A stretch of DNA of 64,000 nucleotides from assembly GCF_932294415.1 (NCBI RefSeq), contig NC_065539.1, positions 51,169,501 to 51,233,500 of the forward strand. The letters run 5' to 3'. The position numbers and the translations under genes are program-made. Source of the DNA: Quercus robur. Its lineage: Eukaryota; Streptophyta; Magnoliopsida; Fagales; Fagaceae. Shown in pieces: positions 23,541-35,489 of the stretch. Each line of letters starts with the position of its first letter. The first letter of the stretch is position 1. The notes below the pieces were generated by a model. It had not been told where the DNA came from. It was given only the letters and a program-made list of their open reading frames with translations, and ran no database searches.

Positions 23541-23735
23541 AGATTAATTTTCTCCTAGCTAACGTAATTCCTCTATTATTAACAAGGATTTTATATCACA
23601 TTTATACATATAGGCTAAATCTTGTTATACATTATTTATTATACACTTTCGTATATTAGTTATAATTGTAAAATTGTGATTTCATATGTTTTGAAAACAA
23701 GATTTCAGTTAACAGGAAAATGAGCAAGTTATTTA

Positions 23736-24545
23736 GGTTGTGTTTGTTTTGGGTGAAAATCACTTCCGGAAATGCTTTTCCGTAAATGCGAGTGTTTGGT
23801 TGGTCCGGAAAATAGAATATTCCGGAAATCAATTTCAGTTGACCCAAAAAAATACGCTTTGATCACGGAAATTCATTTTCGTTCCTATTTTCACTTCAAA
23901 TGGTTTCCGGAGAGAGAGAGAGAGAGAGAGTGAGAGGAAGAACAGGGCAAACCCCAAGCTCTAGTCCAGTCCGACAATCGTCGGCAAACCTCAAGCTCCA
24001 GTCTAGTCCGGCGATCGTCGGCGAACCCCGAGCTCCAGTCCGACGATCGCACACACCAGTCACATCGATCTCGTCGATCGCAGCACCGCGCCACTCGATC
24101 TCGCGAGCTCCAGTCCGACAATCGCACACACCAGATCGCACTGGTCTCGCCGATCGCAGCACCGCGCTGATCGCACCGGTCTCGCCGCTCGATCTTGCCT
24201 TCGATCACGCCTCCGCGCGATCTCGCCTTCAACCCACCGATCTTCGACCCACTGATCTCTCTCTCTGTGTGATTTTGATTTTTGTTGTTGTTGTGGTGGT
24301 GTGGTGGTGGTGTTTTGGTGGTTGTGGCTTTTGATTGCCGGAGTTTGCTGCCGTGGGTTGAATTGCCATGTGAAAAATTTGTAGAAAAATAGCATTTTCA
24401 GAATAGAACCAAACACATGAAAATATTTTCTACAACAATTTTCATAATGCAACCAAACACTTGAAAATATTTTTCTTTCCGAAAAATAACATTTCCGAAA
24501 AATATTTATTTTTCAGAAAATATTTGATGGGAACCAAACAAAGCC
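23736..24545. mobile_element. Tourist-like (PIF/Harbinger) non-autonomous element with GC-rich core
   Basis: The ends are GGTTGTGTTTGTTTTGG and, at the right, the complement of GGCTTTGTTTGGTTCC. They are flanked on both sides by TTA, the expected Harbinger target duplication. Inside both arms lie matching TTTTCCGGAAA-type words. The centre (23910-24260) is unlike its neighbours: a (GA)n tract followed by GC-rich DNA with repeated CCAGTCCGACRATCG and GATCTCG words. A 144-codon frame across the core (23900-24334) is low-complexity, and I do not treat it as a gene. Confidence 0.65.
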
Positions 24546-24763
24546 TTAAACGTAAGAAAAGTGGTATTTAAAAATCAAATAAATGTGAAGAGCATACATT
24601 TGACATGATTGGAGGATTCAACGGTAGAGATCCTTTCACTGTTGCGTTTCCATCATACTGCCTCACATACAGACAGTAATATCCTCCTTTCATCATCACC
24701 CATCTCAATTTTCTCACTGCTCTGGAAAAACAGACAGACACAACAGTAAAGAAAAACTCATCA

Positions 24764-27700
24764 ATGGCGACTCTTTCATACACACACATTCTCCCACTTT
24801 CACCAATCTCAACCCCCAAAAAACCCATTTCTTCTCGCTTTCTCTTTCGTTCACAAAACCCCAAAACCCTGTCCACCTCCGTCACCTTCACAAACTCCAA
24901 ACCCAACGCTTCTTCTTCTTCTTCTGTATCCATCGAACTCAACGCCTCCACTCTCAGAGAAATCTGCCAAGCTCACGTTCCTGAACACGTATTGCGCAGG
25001 CAATGAATCCATGCTTTCTATGAACTCTGTACAATTCAATTACATATTGGAAATGCTTTTCTTATTGTTGCTACTGTTGTTGTTTCAGGGTGGAGGAGGT
25101 TGGATATGTTAGACCAACTGATGTACAAAAGCAAGCACTGCCTCTTCTCTTTTCGGGCCGAGATTGCATTCTTCATGCTCAGGTCAAATCTCAATCTCAA
25201 TCTCAATCCTTAAGCTCATTTTGCATTTGATACACAACTTTTCATGCTTTTTTTATTTTTTATTTTTTTTATTATTAAATTTCACAATAAAGAGTGGTGA
25301 TAGTTACAAAATGTGTTTACGGGACACGCAGCAGGAGTGTGTGCGCCAGTTATAATTGTGAATGGAAAACGCAATTTCACCATTTCAAACTTGGATTTTA
25401 CAATCGTATACACAATAGTATATTATTTTTGACAGCTTTTTCAATTCTTGATAAAATTTTTTAAAAAAGGGATTTGACTGGACCCTTCAAACTTATACCT
25501 GAAATTGTGCCGAGTGTAACTCAGCGTGTGTAACAATAATTAGTGCAAAGTAAAAGTCGTGTCAGTCAGTGGTGAGTTATGCCAATCACAACTTGCAAGT
25601 ACCTTAACAAGTTGTGAAAAAAGCTATTTAAAAAGGGGTTCGGTTAATGTGTGTCCTTAGGCACATATTAAGTCATCTATTTTTGGAAATATTTTCTCGG
25701 AAATTGAAAAAACTGTTAATATTTTTTTAATTTCTGATAAATTTTTTTCCAAATATGGTTAATTATTGTATGTCCTTAGGACACACATTAGCAAAATCCT
25801 TTAAAAAGTTGTGTCCAATGTCCATGACATTGCTCCCCAAACAGACAGCTACATTTTAGTCTTTTGACTCTTTTTAGATCATACTATAATAATTTTTTTG
25901 GTGAGTTTTGAATCATTAAAATTCACATAATCTCGTGTATACATCATGTGGCCGAAGGGAAAAAAAAACAGAATAGAATGAAAGAGTTTGAAGTTTTGTT
26001 GATTTCTTCTAATGTTACCACATAATGGTATTGAATACATCTATAGTTTATCATTCGATTAAAATCATAGGTGGTTAAGATGTGATTTCCCAATATAATG
26101 GGTCTAAACAAATGAATGAATGACCATCTTAATGACTAGGCTAATGCACTGTTTGTCCTTGTTTTGGTCCTCTAGACAGGTTCTGGGAAGACACTGGCAT
26201 ACCTGCTCTTGATCTTTTCTGTCATAAACACTCAAAGATCTACTGTTCAAGCAGTAATAGTAGTGCCCACCCGGGAACTAGGCACGCAAGTAAGAATGTC
26301 AATGATGATTTTTTGATTACTAAATCTTTTGTGGAGATTTATTTTAATATTGAAAAAAAAAATGCAATTTTTTTCCTCAATTATAACTGATCCAATGGTG
26401 GTGTTTGGTTCATTAGAATTTTTCCATGAACGAAAAATAAAGAAGATAATTTGTATTATACTTTCTATGCATACTATACTTATAATAGTATATGTATATT
26501 TATTATTGATAATTTTTTTTTTATATAAGGTAATACTGTAGTTTCTTCTTGAACTAGGTTACAAGAGTTGCTCGGATGTTGGCTGCAAGGCCTATGGAAC
26601 TTGAATTGGAGCAGAAATCTTGCACTGTCATGGCTCTTTTAGATGGAGGAATGTTGAAAAGACACAAGAGTTGGCTAAAGGTGCTGCATGTTCTTGTTAT
26701 TTTTTTTACAGGTTTCGTCACTTTAATGTTAACCAAATAGAGGCTAGCAATTGAAATGGTGCTGATGGGTAGTTCTGTAAATTTTGTGTTCTGTGTAGAA
26801 CCTTTTGAAGGAAATTTAACGCCATTTTAATCCTTGTGGTTTGGGAAAATATGAAAAAATTACATAGAATTTATAAAGTTTTCCTCTTCTCCTCCTTTGT
26901 GTAGAGTTTATTTTGCACTCATAGCATCTTCCTTTGTATTTCTTCTAAGCCTGAACCAGTTGCATTTTGGTTTGTTTTGAATTTTCATAGCATTGCTTTG
27001 ATCAATATAGACATTCTTAGTTTTCTATATGCTTATTGACCAGTTACTGATAGTACAGTATATCCAAAAGAAGATTATGGATATTTGTGGAGATATATTC
27101 ATTACATAAGTTTTCAGGCAGAGCCCCCTACAATCGTGGTGGCAACAATAAAGAGTTTGTGCCAAATGCTTGAGAAGAAAATCTTAAAGCTTGAATCAAT
27201 GAAAGTGCTGATAATTGATGAGGTAATTAAATACCATTTATTTATTTACTTCATGTCTACTCTATTAAGAATGTGCAATTCGTTAGTTGAAAAATTTGTA
27301 AACAATTGATCATGCTTCCGAATCATCAGATGAGTCTTCCTAGCATGTATGCGACATTAATGGTGTATTTGTAGAGTAATAAAAGTACAAACTTGGCTAT
27401 TGTATGTGTGTACAGTATTCATTTGCACTTATATTTGGTCATTTCTTAAGGGCCCTTCTGTAATATTCTTTTACACAAAGTGACATTTTATGTTCATTAT
27501 TTATTAGGTTGATTTCATGTTCAATTCCTCAAAAGAAGTCAGTTCTCTTCGAAAACTTTTGACATCATATTCATCACTCCACAACCGTCAGACCATTTTT
27601 GCCAGTGCATCCATCCCCCAGCACAATCGGTTTGTACATGACTGTATACAGCAAAAGTGGACCAAGGTTTGCTGATATAATTCTTGTTTCAATGTTATCT

Positions 27701-30549
27701 TTTGGGATTTGACATGATTCTGTCACTGGTTTCCTGTGTTTCATTATGATTTCATTTCAATTACAGAGTGACGTGGTTCATGTCCATGTCAATCCAATTC
27801 AACCCATGCCATCATGCCTACATCATAGATTTGTGGTAAGAAATCTTTAGAATATAGAACTTATACTGTTGTGCTTCTCATTTAAAATGTGCTAATTCTG
27901 TGTTGCTAACAGATATGTGGCAAGAACAAAAGGCATCAAACCTTGCTATCCTTATTACAGTCTGATGCACCAGAGTCTGGCATTATATTTGTTGGTGAGC
28001 AGGTCTGCATCACAGATCCTTCTCTATGTATAAATTTCTTGGAATTCATATAAATCATTAATTTTATCCTTGGAGTTTGGTTAGAATTTTTTTTAACCAA
28101 GTGTTTTATGTAATTATGTCATTGTCAATGCTTGTGCTGAAAATATTATTTGATGAAGGATATGTACTTGGTGTGGTTATTCTTTGGCCGTTTAATGAGA
28201 CCATCTCATAGTATTTTTTTGGCATTTCCTCAGTCCGGTAATGATCCATGTCCCAACCATGAAGTAATATACTGGCATGGATGTGTTATTAACGCAATTG
28301 TAGCATGAATAATTAATATGCTGTGGCTATAAATATCACTTTTTGAACAACACCACACCCCCCCCCCCCCTGGCGCGGCCCCCCAAAAAAAATCCTATTA
28401 TCTTATTGATTAAACCATCTCATCTCAACACAACAAAGCCTTGTATCCCTTGACTGGGCTGTGAATCTTTTTTAGCCATTTTCCCCTAGAGCAGGTTTAC
28501 TTAATCTGTGTGCTTTAAGTGTGAAAAAGATCACGTGCGGTTCAGATTGTTAAATCTAGGAATCTGTGGCATGGTTGTGTTAATATGTATAGGATGTAAT
28601 CAATATGTACTTTTATTCTTTGAAATAAATGAGAGGGTTTCTCTGGTTATTTAATATCTATATCTTATCTGCTTCTGCAGTCTGAGAAGTCAAAGAAAGC
28701 TGGAAATGCTCCACCAACAACTTCGTTAGTTGATTTCTTGAGGACTTCATATGTGGGTTGTTCGGACATCCATCTTCTAGAAGAAGACATGAATTTCAAT
28801 TCACGAGCAGCATCTCTCTCAGTAAGTGTTATACATTCCGCTGTGGATAAATGTGAGAGATGGTTCATTTTACATTAGAAGTTTAATTTTGGAGGTTGCA
28901 TGAGTTGGAGTAATGTTTTGGGAATATGGTCATGTGATGATACATTGTCTATTTGTCTTAAGACAATGGAAATAATGGTCAATTTAATCTAGGTTGTCAG
29001 ATAAGCAATACCCATCTCTGAGTGCATGCCAAGGGAACAAGTGGCATGACTGACATGGGTACTGAGTGTCAGATGCTGCAAACTTCAAACAGGAAGGGCC
29101 AAGGGGCATAATGGTTAATATCAGTTAATATTTTTTTGGATAATTTAATACTGTTACTTGAGAAGAAAAAGACTTGCAAAACAAAGCATGGAACTCACAA
29201 GCTGCCAACACAAGGTCTGCTTACAGATTCTCACTCACGTCACAGCCCACAGGTCACAAACACCTGAGCTAACAAAACCAGACACACGAGACTGAAACTA
29301 GAAGAGGACTTTTTGCCAGTCCTTAACACAGAGAGTGGATACCCCATTTACATCACAACACTTTGTTAAGAATAGAATTACAGAACTCTCTGCTTGCTTC
29401 CACTTGAGTCCTTACATCCCATTAAGTCATTAACATAATGTTTGGATGTGGGGAGATGAGAGTGAAAGGGTGTTCGGGTTTCCACTCCCCCTTGTTTGGA
29501 TATTTATTTTGTAGGAAGGGGGAAAGAATTTAAGGGATTTGAAGGGGTATCTTATCCCTCCAAACCCGTTATTTAAATTCCCCCAAATTGGAGGAATTTC
29601 GGGGGGAGGGTTTCTAGTTTAATGATTTTTTATTTACTTTCTATTTTGCCTTAATTTTTAAATATAGAGTTCAATAGAGGAATATTTGTCCTTTTCTTTT
29701 GTACAGGTTCTCACTGCACCCTCCACTACTCTTCCTGCCCCTGCTATCCTCTCCTCTCTCCTCTTCCCTCTCTCCAAACTTTCAAACATAGTGTTAACAT
29801 TTTGTACAAGGCTCTCATCTGGCTTGATGTGACCTCCACAGATTCTTGCATTCCTCTGAAGCAAAATATGGTAAATGGTTGCCCTCAAAGCTAATTTGCA
29901 GAGAACTACTTTAGGCTTCAATCTCAGTCTTTTACCCGATTCTACAATCTCCCGCCATTCCAATTTTGGAATATAAAGAGGATAATACCCATTAATTCCT
30001 GGTTGCTTTATTTTATTTTATTTTTATTATTATTATTATTTTTTTTGAATTCTTGGGGAGGGGATGGTTGGGAGCTTGGCTAAACTTACAACATAGGAGA
30101 CAGGAGAGAAGGTAGGGGCCATTGGGTTACATGCCCATTGGCCCTTGCTTTTATATGAAGAGAGAAAACAAGTTATTACCATCGTTATTATTATTGTGAA
30201 TCTGAATTATCTTTTGACTTTGTTTAGAACCATTAGGACACAAAATCAATGATCTGATAGATTTTTTTTTTTGGGTTAAATACAGGAAGTGAGACAAGGA
30301 GGTAGCTATCTTCTCGTAGCAACAGATATAGCGGCTAGAGGGGTCGACCTGCCAGAAACAACTCATATATACAACTTTGATCTGCCAAGAACTGCAGTAG
30401 ATTATCTTCATCGAGCAGGAAGAACGGGTAGAAAACCTTTTTCAGACAACAAATGTACTGTTACCAACATTTTAATGTCTGAGGAACGGTTTGTTTTGCA
30501 AAGATATGAAAATGAATTGTTGTTTAACTGTGAAGAACTTATTCTATAG
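24764..30549 (+). CDS. RH58: DEAD-box ATP-dependent RNA helicase 58, chloroplastic
   Basis: An RNA helicase expected to remodel RNA in the plastid. Exons: 24764-24999, 25089-25182, 26176-26289, 26558-26680, 27118-27222, 27508-27666, 27767-27835, 27913-28002, 28681-28821, 30286-30549. Every phase fits, giving 464 aa, close to the Arabidopsis orthologue as I remember it. Residues 1-60 are a Ser/Pro-rich transit peptide. Motifs: I HAQTGSGKT, Ia PTRELG, Ib LLDGG, II IDEVD (where the family name expects DEAD), III ASAS (where SAT is usual), V LVATDIAARGVDLPE and VI HRAGRTGR. These variant motifs also belong to the orthologue as I recall it. Intron 1 has a GC donor (AG|GCAATG); the other introns are GT-AG. 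Intron 2 holds a fold-back element and intron 9 a LINE remnant. Intact. Confidence 0.94.
25630..25805. mobile_element. Fold-back MITE in RH58 intron 2
   Basis: Left arm TTAATGTGTGTCCTTAGGCA and right arm TGTCCTTAGGACACACATTA pair imperfectly across about 100 bp of AT-rich DNA. Family not identified. Confidence 0.55.
28355..28395. repeat. C-rich tract in RH58 intron 8
   Basis: A run of about 14 C, then TGGCGCGG, then six C, in otherwise AT-rich intron DNA. The minus strand could form G-quadruplex-like structure, but a sequencing or polishing artefact cannot be excluded. Confidence 0.6.
29640..29985 (-). mobile_element. LINE 3'-end remnant in RH58 intron 9
   Basis: The minus-strand frame reads KLALRATIYHILLQRNARI, matching the block (K-L-A-L-x-A-x-x-Y-x-x-W/L-x-x-R-N) after the zinc knuckle in plant LINE ORF2. 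It is short and adjoins a TTA/TTG-rich stretch. A Tourist-like GTTTGGATGTGGGG fragment lies just left of it (29440-29600). Confidence 0.6.
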
Positions 30550-30889
30550 AGTTGATGTCTATTTCAGTTTATACAAATAGAGCATCCCCTACCCACCAAC
30601 CCCCAGAGAAATCCTTTTTTTTTTTTTTTTTTTTTTTACGTTGTTCCAGTCCATTTTATGAGACACGGTATCATCAGCAAGTGAAACCCCAACTGATACT
30701 TCAAATGTCCAGTACACCAACAGTCAGTCTTAATAGACTCTCGTCTTATAGTAGATGTGAAGGTTTGTAAATGACAAGTATTTCTTTTAAGGCTTTTGTT
30801 AAACGTGTGCCGAGGAATTGCTCGCACTCGTTCAAGAGGAATCAAGCGAGCTTCACAACATTGGGAAGTAGTAAAAACTATTTTACATA

Positions 30890-30924
<35 letters not shown>

Positions 30925-31702
30925 CACACATAAGTACCTCTTTAATTGAAACTTGAAAGTTACTTGACTCCCCTAAAAACAGTTGATTGATTGCAATAAC
31001 AAACTCGACTAGAAGCAATGTACTTCGACGGTCGTTAACCGAATCATTTTCTATAAGAGACTATAATTGAATTTTTCACTTAAAAAAAAGGATTAAATTT
31101 GGAAACGAATAATCTTCATTTAAGTGAATACCATATATATATATATGAATTTTTTGATGGTAAAGAATAATATATCATATGTATGACTTGTCTAAGTATG
31201 TTTGGAAAGTAATTTTTTTATTAAGAAAAAAAAAAAAAAAGAAAAAAAAAGAAGAGAAGAGAGAGAGAGAGAGAATGTTTATAAACTTTTTAGTCAAAAA
31301 GTGTCTTGAGACTTTTCCATGGGAACATTAAACAATGTTTAGTGTAAATAAACTCTCTTTGTGACTTTCTCCTGTGGATAGGAGTATAGAACGGGATATG
31401 AAATTGTTGTGTTCATTTTATATGCGTATCAATATCGTGTCCCTTTAGTGCTCAAAAACCACTAGAGGGAAGACAAACTCTTCTTTAAATTATGTTGACA
31501 TGTAAATTAATATTAGATGATGAGTTTTTATTAGTTGGGTGGACCATTAAGCATAACATGAAGCGATTTTATGAGAACACAGACTAATTTCTTTAATTTC
31601 ACATCACTTAAATTTAATTCTTGAGGAAATTAATGTAATAAAAAAAAATTCTTGGGGCAAACATGGATGAGCAAGAAGAGGCGTGACTTTTATATTAGCT
31701 TT
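30550..31702. other. RH58 3' side and intergenic DNA; no gene seen
   Basis: A T-run at 30608-30638, a compound (TA)n(CA)n microsatellite at about 30889-30930 and an A/GA-rich stretch near 31225-31275. AT-rich otherwise, no coding frame recognised. Confidence 0.5.
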
Positions 31703-31707
31703 GTTTT

Positions 31708-32645
31708 TGTTAAATATTAGCATTGATACACCATGTTGAATATGCTAGTATAGATGCGGAAGCGAAAGCATAAGATATAAAACACAATAACACACGAGGG
31801 TTACGTGGTTCAGCCTAACGGCCTACATCCACGGAGGAAACCCTAAAGGGCTACATTAATAATATATTAGAGTGTAGTACAAATCCTGTGTTACAATGAA
31901 TCATAACATGTGTATATATAGTAGACTAAACCCTAGACTAATAGACTTCTAGTACAAGTAGGAGACTTGGCTTGCACACAAAGTAGAATTAGGTTTGGGC
32001 CTATGCTAATGGGCTAATATATCTCTAACACCCCCTCTCAAACTCAAGATGGAAGTTTGATGAAATCTTGAGATTTAATAAGGTTGAGAAGATCCCTTGA
32101 ATGAAGTTTGGCTCTGTGACGGTAGTTTGAGGAAGGCAATGGTCTTGCAGTGTTGATGCGACTTCTAATGGTGGCTTGACTGTACCGGAGAGTTTTGACG
32201 GCAGCAGTAGGAAGCCAAAGAAGATGAACGCAGCGAAAAAAAACACCGAGGAAGACAAAGATTGCTCTTAAATATACCGTAAGGACAGAAAACCATGGCA
32301 CAAGAAGGTGGTTTTGATACCATGTTAAATATTAGCATTGATACACCATGTTGAATATGCTAGTATAGATGCGGAAGCGAAAGCATAAGATATAAAACAC
32401 AATAACACACGAGGGTTACGTGGTTCAGTCTAACGGCCTACATCCACGGAGGAAACCCTAAAGGGCTACATTAATAATATATTAGAGTGTAGTACAAATC
32501 CTGTGTTACAATGAATCATAACATGTGTATATATAGTAGACTAAACCCTAGACGAATAGACTTCTAGTACAAGTAGGAGACTTGGCTTGCACACAAAGTA
32601 GAATTAAGCTTGGGCCTATGCTAATGGGCTAATATATCTCTAACA
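31708..32645 (-). mobile_element. TRIM element (miniature LTR retroelement), complete structure, young
   Basis: Two 323-bp direct repeats, 31708-32030 and 32323-32645, differ at about four sites. On the minus strand they begin TGTTAGAGATA and end TTTAACA. A 5-bp duplication GTTTT lies on both sides (31703-31707 and 32646-32650). On the minus strand the first repeat is followed directly by a tRNA-Met-type primer-binding site (TGGTATCAAAACC), and the last is preceded by a purine tract (GAGAGGGGG). The 292-bp interior has no gag or pol, the definition of a TRIM. With about 1.2% LTR divergence the insertion is probably a million years old or less, depending on the rate assumed. Confidence 0.93.
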
Positions 32646-32784
32646 GTTTTTAAGACAAAACACTTGAAAGAGGAGGTTATAGTTTAGGTGAGGTAACAAT
32701 GGAGAGTGTTATATATTGGGGTTTTAGATGATAAACATGACTTATAATTTATTTTTTATTTATTGAATATGAGCATTGGATAAA

Positions 32785-33150
32785 AAATTATTAATGCCTC
32801 TTATGAAAGTTACAAATTAATTTCTACGAAATATTTTGTGTTGTAAAATCTTTAGTACAAATTTTTAAACTTTGATTGAGTTATGGAAACCATTTAACCC
32901 AAAGTTATAAATGCGTCTTATAAAAGTTATAAATGTATTTATACAAAATATTTTGTGTCGTAAAACCTTAAGAGCTACAAAATTTTAAACTTTGGTTGAG
33001 AGTTATTAAACCCATTTAACCTAAAGTTATTAGTGCCTCTTATGAAAGTTACAAATGTATTTATACGAAAAAATTTCTGTTGTAAAACCTTAAGATTAAG
33101 AGTTACAAATTATTAAAATTTGGTTGAGAGTTATTAAACCCAATAAACCC
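32785..33150. repeat. Three-copy tandem repeat, period about 118 bp
   Basis: A unit with GCCTCTTATGAAAGTTACAAA, then ATATTTTGTGTTGTAAAA, then TTTGGTTGAGAGTTATTAAA starts near 32787, 32907 and 33025. The copies are imperfect. No function is evident. Confidence 0.8.
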
Positions 33151-34637
33151 GTTTATAGAGATTATCTATGCTTATAATTAATCTAACTTAGTGAACACAC
33201 TAATGGATGAATGAGAAGTATATGTAGAAAAGCTTTTGTAATTAAGTTGGTATGTAGATTAGTACTGATGGTTGCTGTTCTCTACTATATTTAGGAAGGA
33301 AAGGAATGGTAAGTTCAGGAGTGAACTTCTGAGTGGAAAGAGGCTTGTGCTCAAAGATGGACCAACGAAACCCCCCTCCCCCCTTTTATCCCCAAATTGT
33401 TTTCTTTATTTCATTTTTATAGTAAATATTTAAGATTTGTTTACCTAAAATTTAACACATCCAAAAAAATTCAAATGATCAACTAACCTATAACTTGTGA
33501 CACTTCTCTAAAAATATAAATAAATAAATAAATAACATTTAAAAAAAAAGGATTATTTTTTGGTATTTTGTAAAGCTAAAATCCTTTAACCAAAAAAAAC
33601 TGTTTTTCTTAATCATTAGAAAATTAAAGGCAAACCAAAATGTAAGAGGCTACGACCCATCACTATTTTATTTTTATTCTAAGATAATTTATTACTCCTA
33701 TGTGTGTGTATGTGTGCACATATTTTTTTTTTATCAAAATATTTCATATTACTTCTTTTTTCTCAAAATTTTGTTGGGACAGTAGTAGATTTGAACACTT
33801 TTTTTTTTTTTTGGTGGTATTATTCATCATCATTTCGTTCTTAATTGTGTCAAATGGTTGGTAAGGATTATAAGACCAATAAGGCACCTACCAACTTGTT
33901 TATAAAGTGGTTGTACTTGTTCTAACTCTTTTTGTTTTTACTACAACTACAACATGAATATTATTCAAAACTAGGCTTTGAACAAAAGGAAGAAAATTTT
34001 CTAAAGGACTATCTAATTTTGCACATTGAAAAGGAAATTACTGTAAATTAGTATAAAAACAATGAACTATTTTCAAGGTTTAAAAGGATATAGAATTCAT
34101 TTTAATAAATGATTTATTTAAATTGTATTGTGAAACAATTATTTTATATCTTTTCTTTTGTTTATATTTCATTAATATGGAATGAACACTAATTTTCTTT
34201 TTCATCATCTAGTTAGCCTTGAATTTACTTTTTCATTCTTACATTAAAAAAAAAAAAAAAAACGGTTTAAACCGTATTTTTTTTGGTTCTCTCAAAGCAA
34301 AATTTCTTGTTTTGTTCCTGCTTGTGCTGATCTTAACTTGGTTAGGAAGAAACACTGACTATCCTTTTGTTTGTTTTTAGTCCTTGCCTTTAGCTATCTG
34401 TTTTTATGTAAATCATGTGCTTCTTGTACTAATAGTAATGAACCTAATTGGCTAATCCTGTTTGTATAATGAATATTTCACCCTAAAAATCATAATTTTT
34501 TCTCTTTCAATTTATGGTATGGATAATTTAGAATTCATAATAAGGGAAAATATGTACATTTCAAAAAATATTTTTACAATAAGAATCCTTTAATAAATTA
34601 TAAAATTTTCTCTAACATTTTTAATGGATTTATTATA
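33151..34637. other. AT-rich intergenic DNA; no gene seen
   Basis: Contains C- and A-runs (33370-33390, 33540-33550, 34243-34261) and no frame longer than expected by chance. Confidence 0.5.
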
Positions 34638-34642
34638 GTATT

Positions 34643-35427
34643 TGTAGGGGAAAAGTCCCCAGATCAAATAATGGGCCTTGGGCCCCATATAAAATTCGAC
34701 TACGTCCGAGGAGAAGGTGTGGGCGCCAAAAGGGCTCCCGGCCTAGTTCTTATGGGCCCAGACTTGTTTAAAAGGCGGTCCGAGGAGAAATGTCTCCTCG
34801 GACGTACTAAGTATGGCCCAAGCATGCACCCTACCGGCAATAAAGAATCACTCCAACGAGTATTAGTAGCAGGGATGAGTCCCACAAGCCTGTGAGAGGG
34901 AAGAGAGTATAGGGTGTCAAGGGAGAGACCACAGCTGCCACATTAAATGCATGACAGCTACTTTTCTGGCCGCATTAATGTGGAGAGGACTGGAGAATAG
35001 TGTTACCTTGGCTACTACAACTCACAGAAAGATAGGGGAGATGTCCGATAGGACAGACACTCAAGTGGAGATCCAGATGATCAACAGGTGTATGGATCTG
35101 ATGACTTCAAGGGGGCTATATAAGAGAAGGGAGTCCCCATGAAGTAGGGGACTGGAAAAAAGAAGAACTTAGAGCAGAAGAAGGAGAGAAAGACCATAGC
35201 CTTTGATCAGGAACAGAGGTGCACCCCATACGTCTCCTAGGACCGAATATCTAGTGGACATGAATGAGATTTTCTTATGTTCAATTGTTGTATGGCCCAA
35301 AGTTAACTAACACTCGCTCTGTTAGGGCCTAGTTCTGTATCCCGCTCTTTACAAATTCATTGTCTAGGGCTCCTTGGGTCAGAACCCCATACCTGTTGGG
35401 CTTGGGCCCTCGAAACGTGACCCTACA
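34643..35427 (+). mobile_element. Solo LTR, 785 bp
   Basis: Bounded by TGTAGG and CCTACA with the same 5-bp duplication GTATT on both sides (34638-34642 and 35428-35432). The segment is much more GC-rich than its surroundings and has a TATA box (CTATATAAGAG) at about 35116, which sets the + orientation. No internal element domain or second LTR lies nearby, so the body was presumably lost by LTR-LTR recombination. The superfamily cannot be named from the LTR alone. The intact ends and exact target duplication suggest moderate age. Confidence 0.85.
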
Positions 35428-35489
35428 GTATTCTTCGCACAAGTATATATAAATCATAATTTATAACCAAAAAGAAATCTTCTAAAAAT

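Noticed and set aside
23900-24334. 144-codon + frame rich in Arg, Ser and Pro, and the 130- and 113-codon minus frames opposite
   Set aside because: They lie in the reiterated GC-rich core of a Tourist-like element; the protein is low-complexity and matches no family.
24568-24951. 127-codon minus-strand frame
   Set aside because: It is the reverse shadow of RH58 exon 1 and its upstream region.
32025-32301. Two overlapping minus frames of 77 and 85 codons
   Set aside because: They fall in the interior of the TRIM element and resemble no gag or pol domain.
34671-35142. Short open frames in GC-richer DNA
   Set aside because: They lie wholly inside the solo LTR, which is non-coding.
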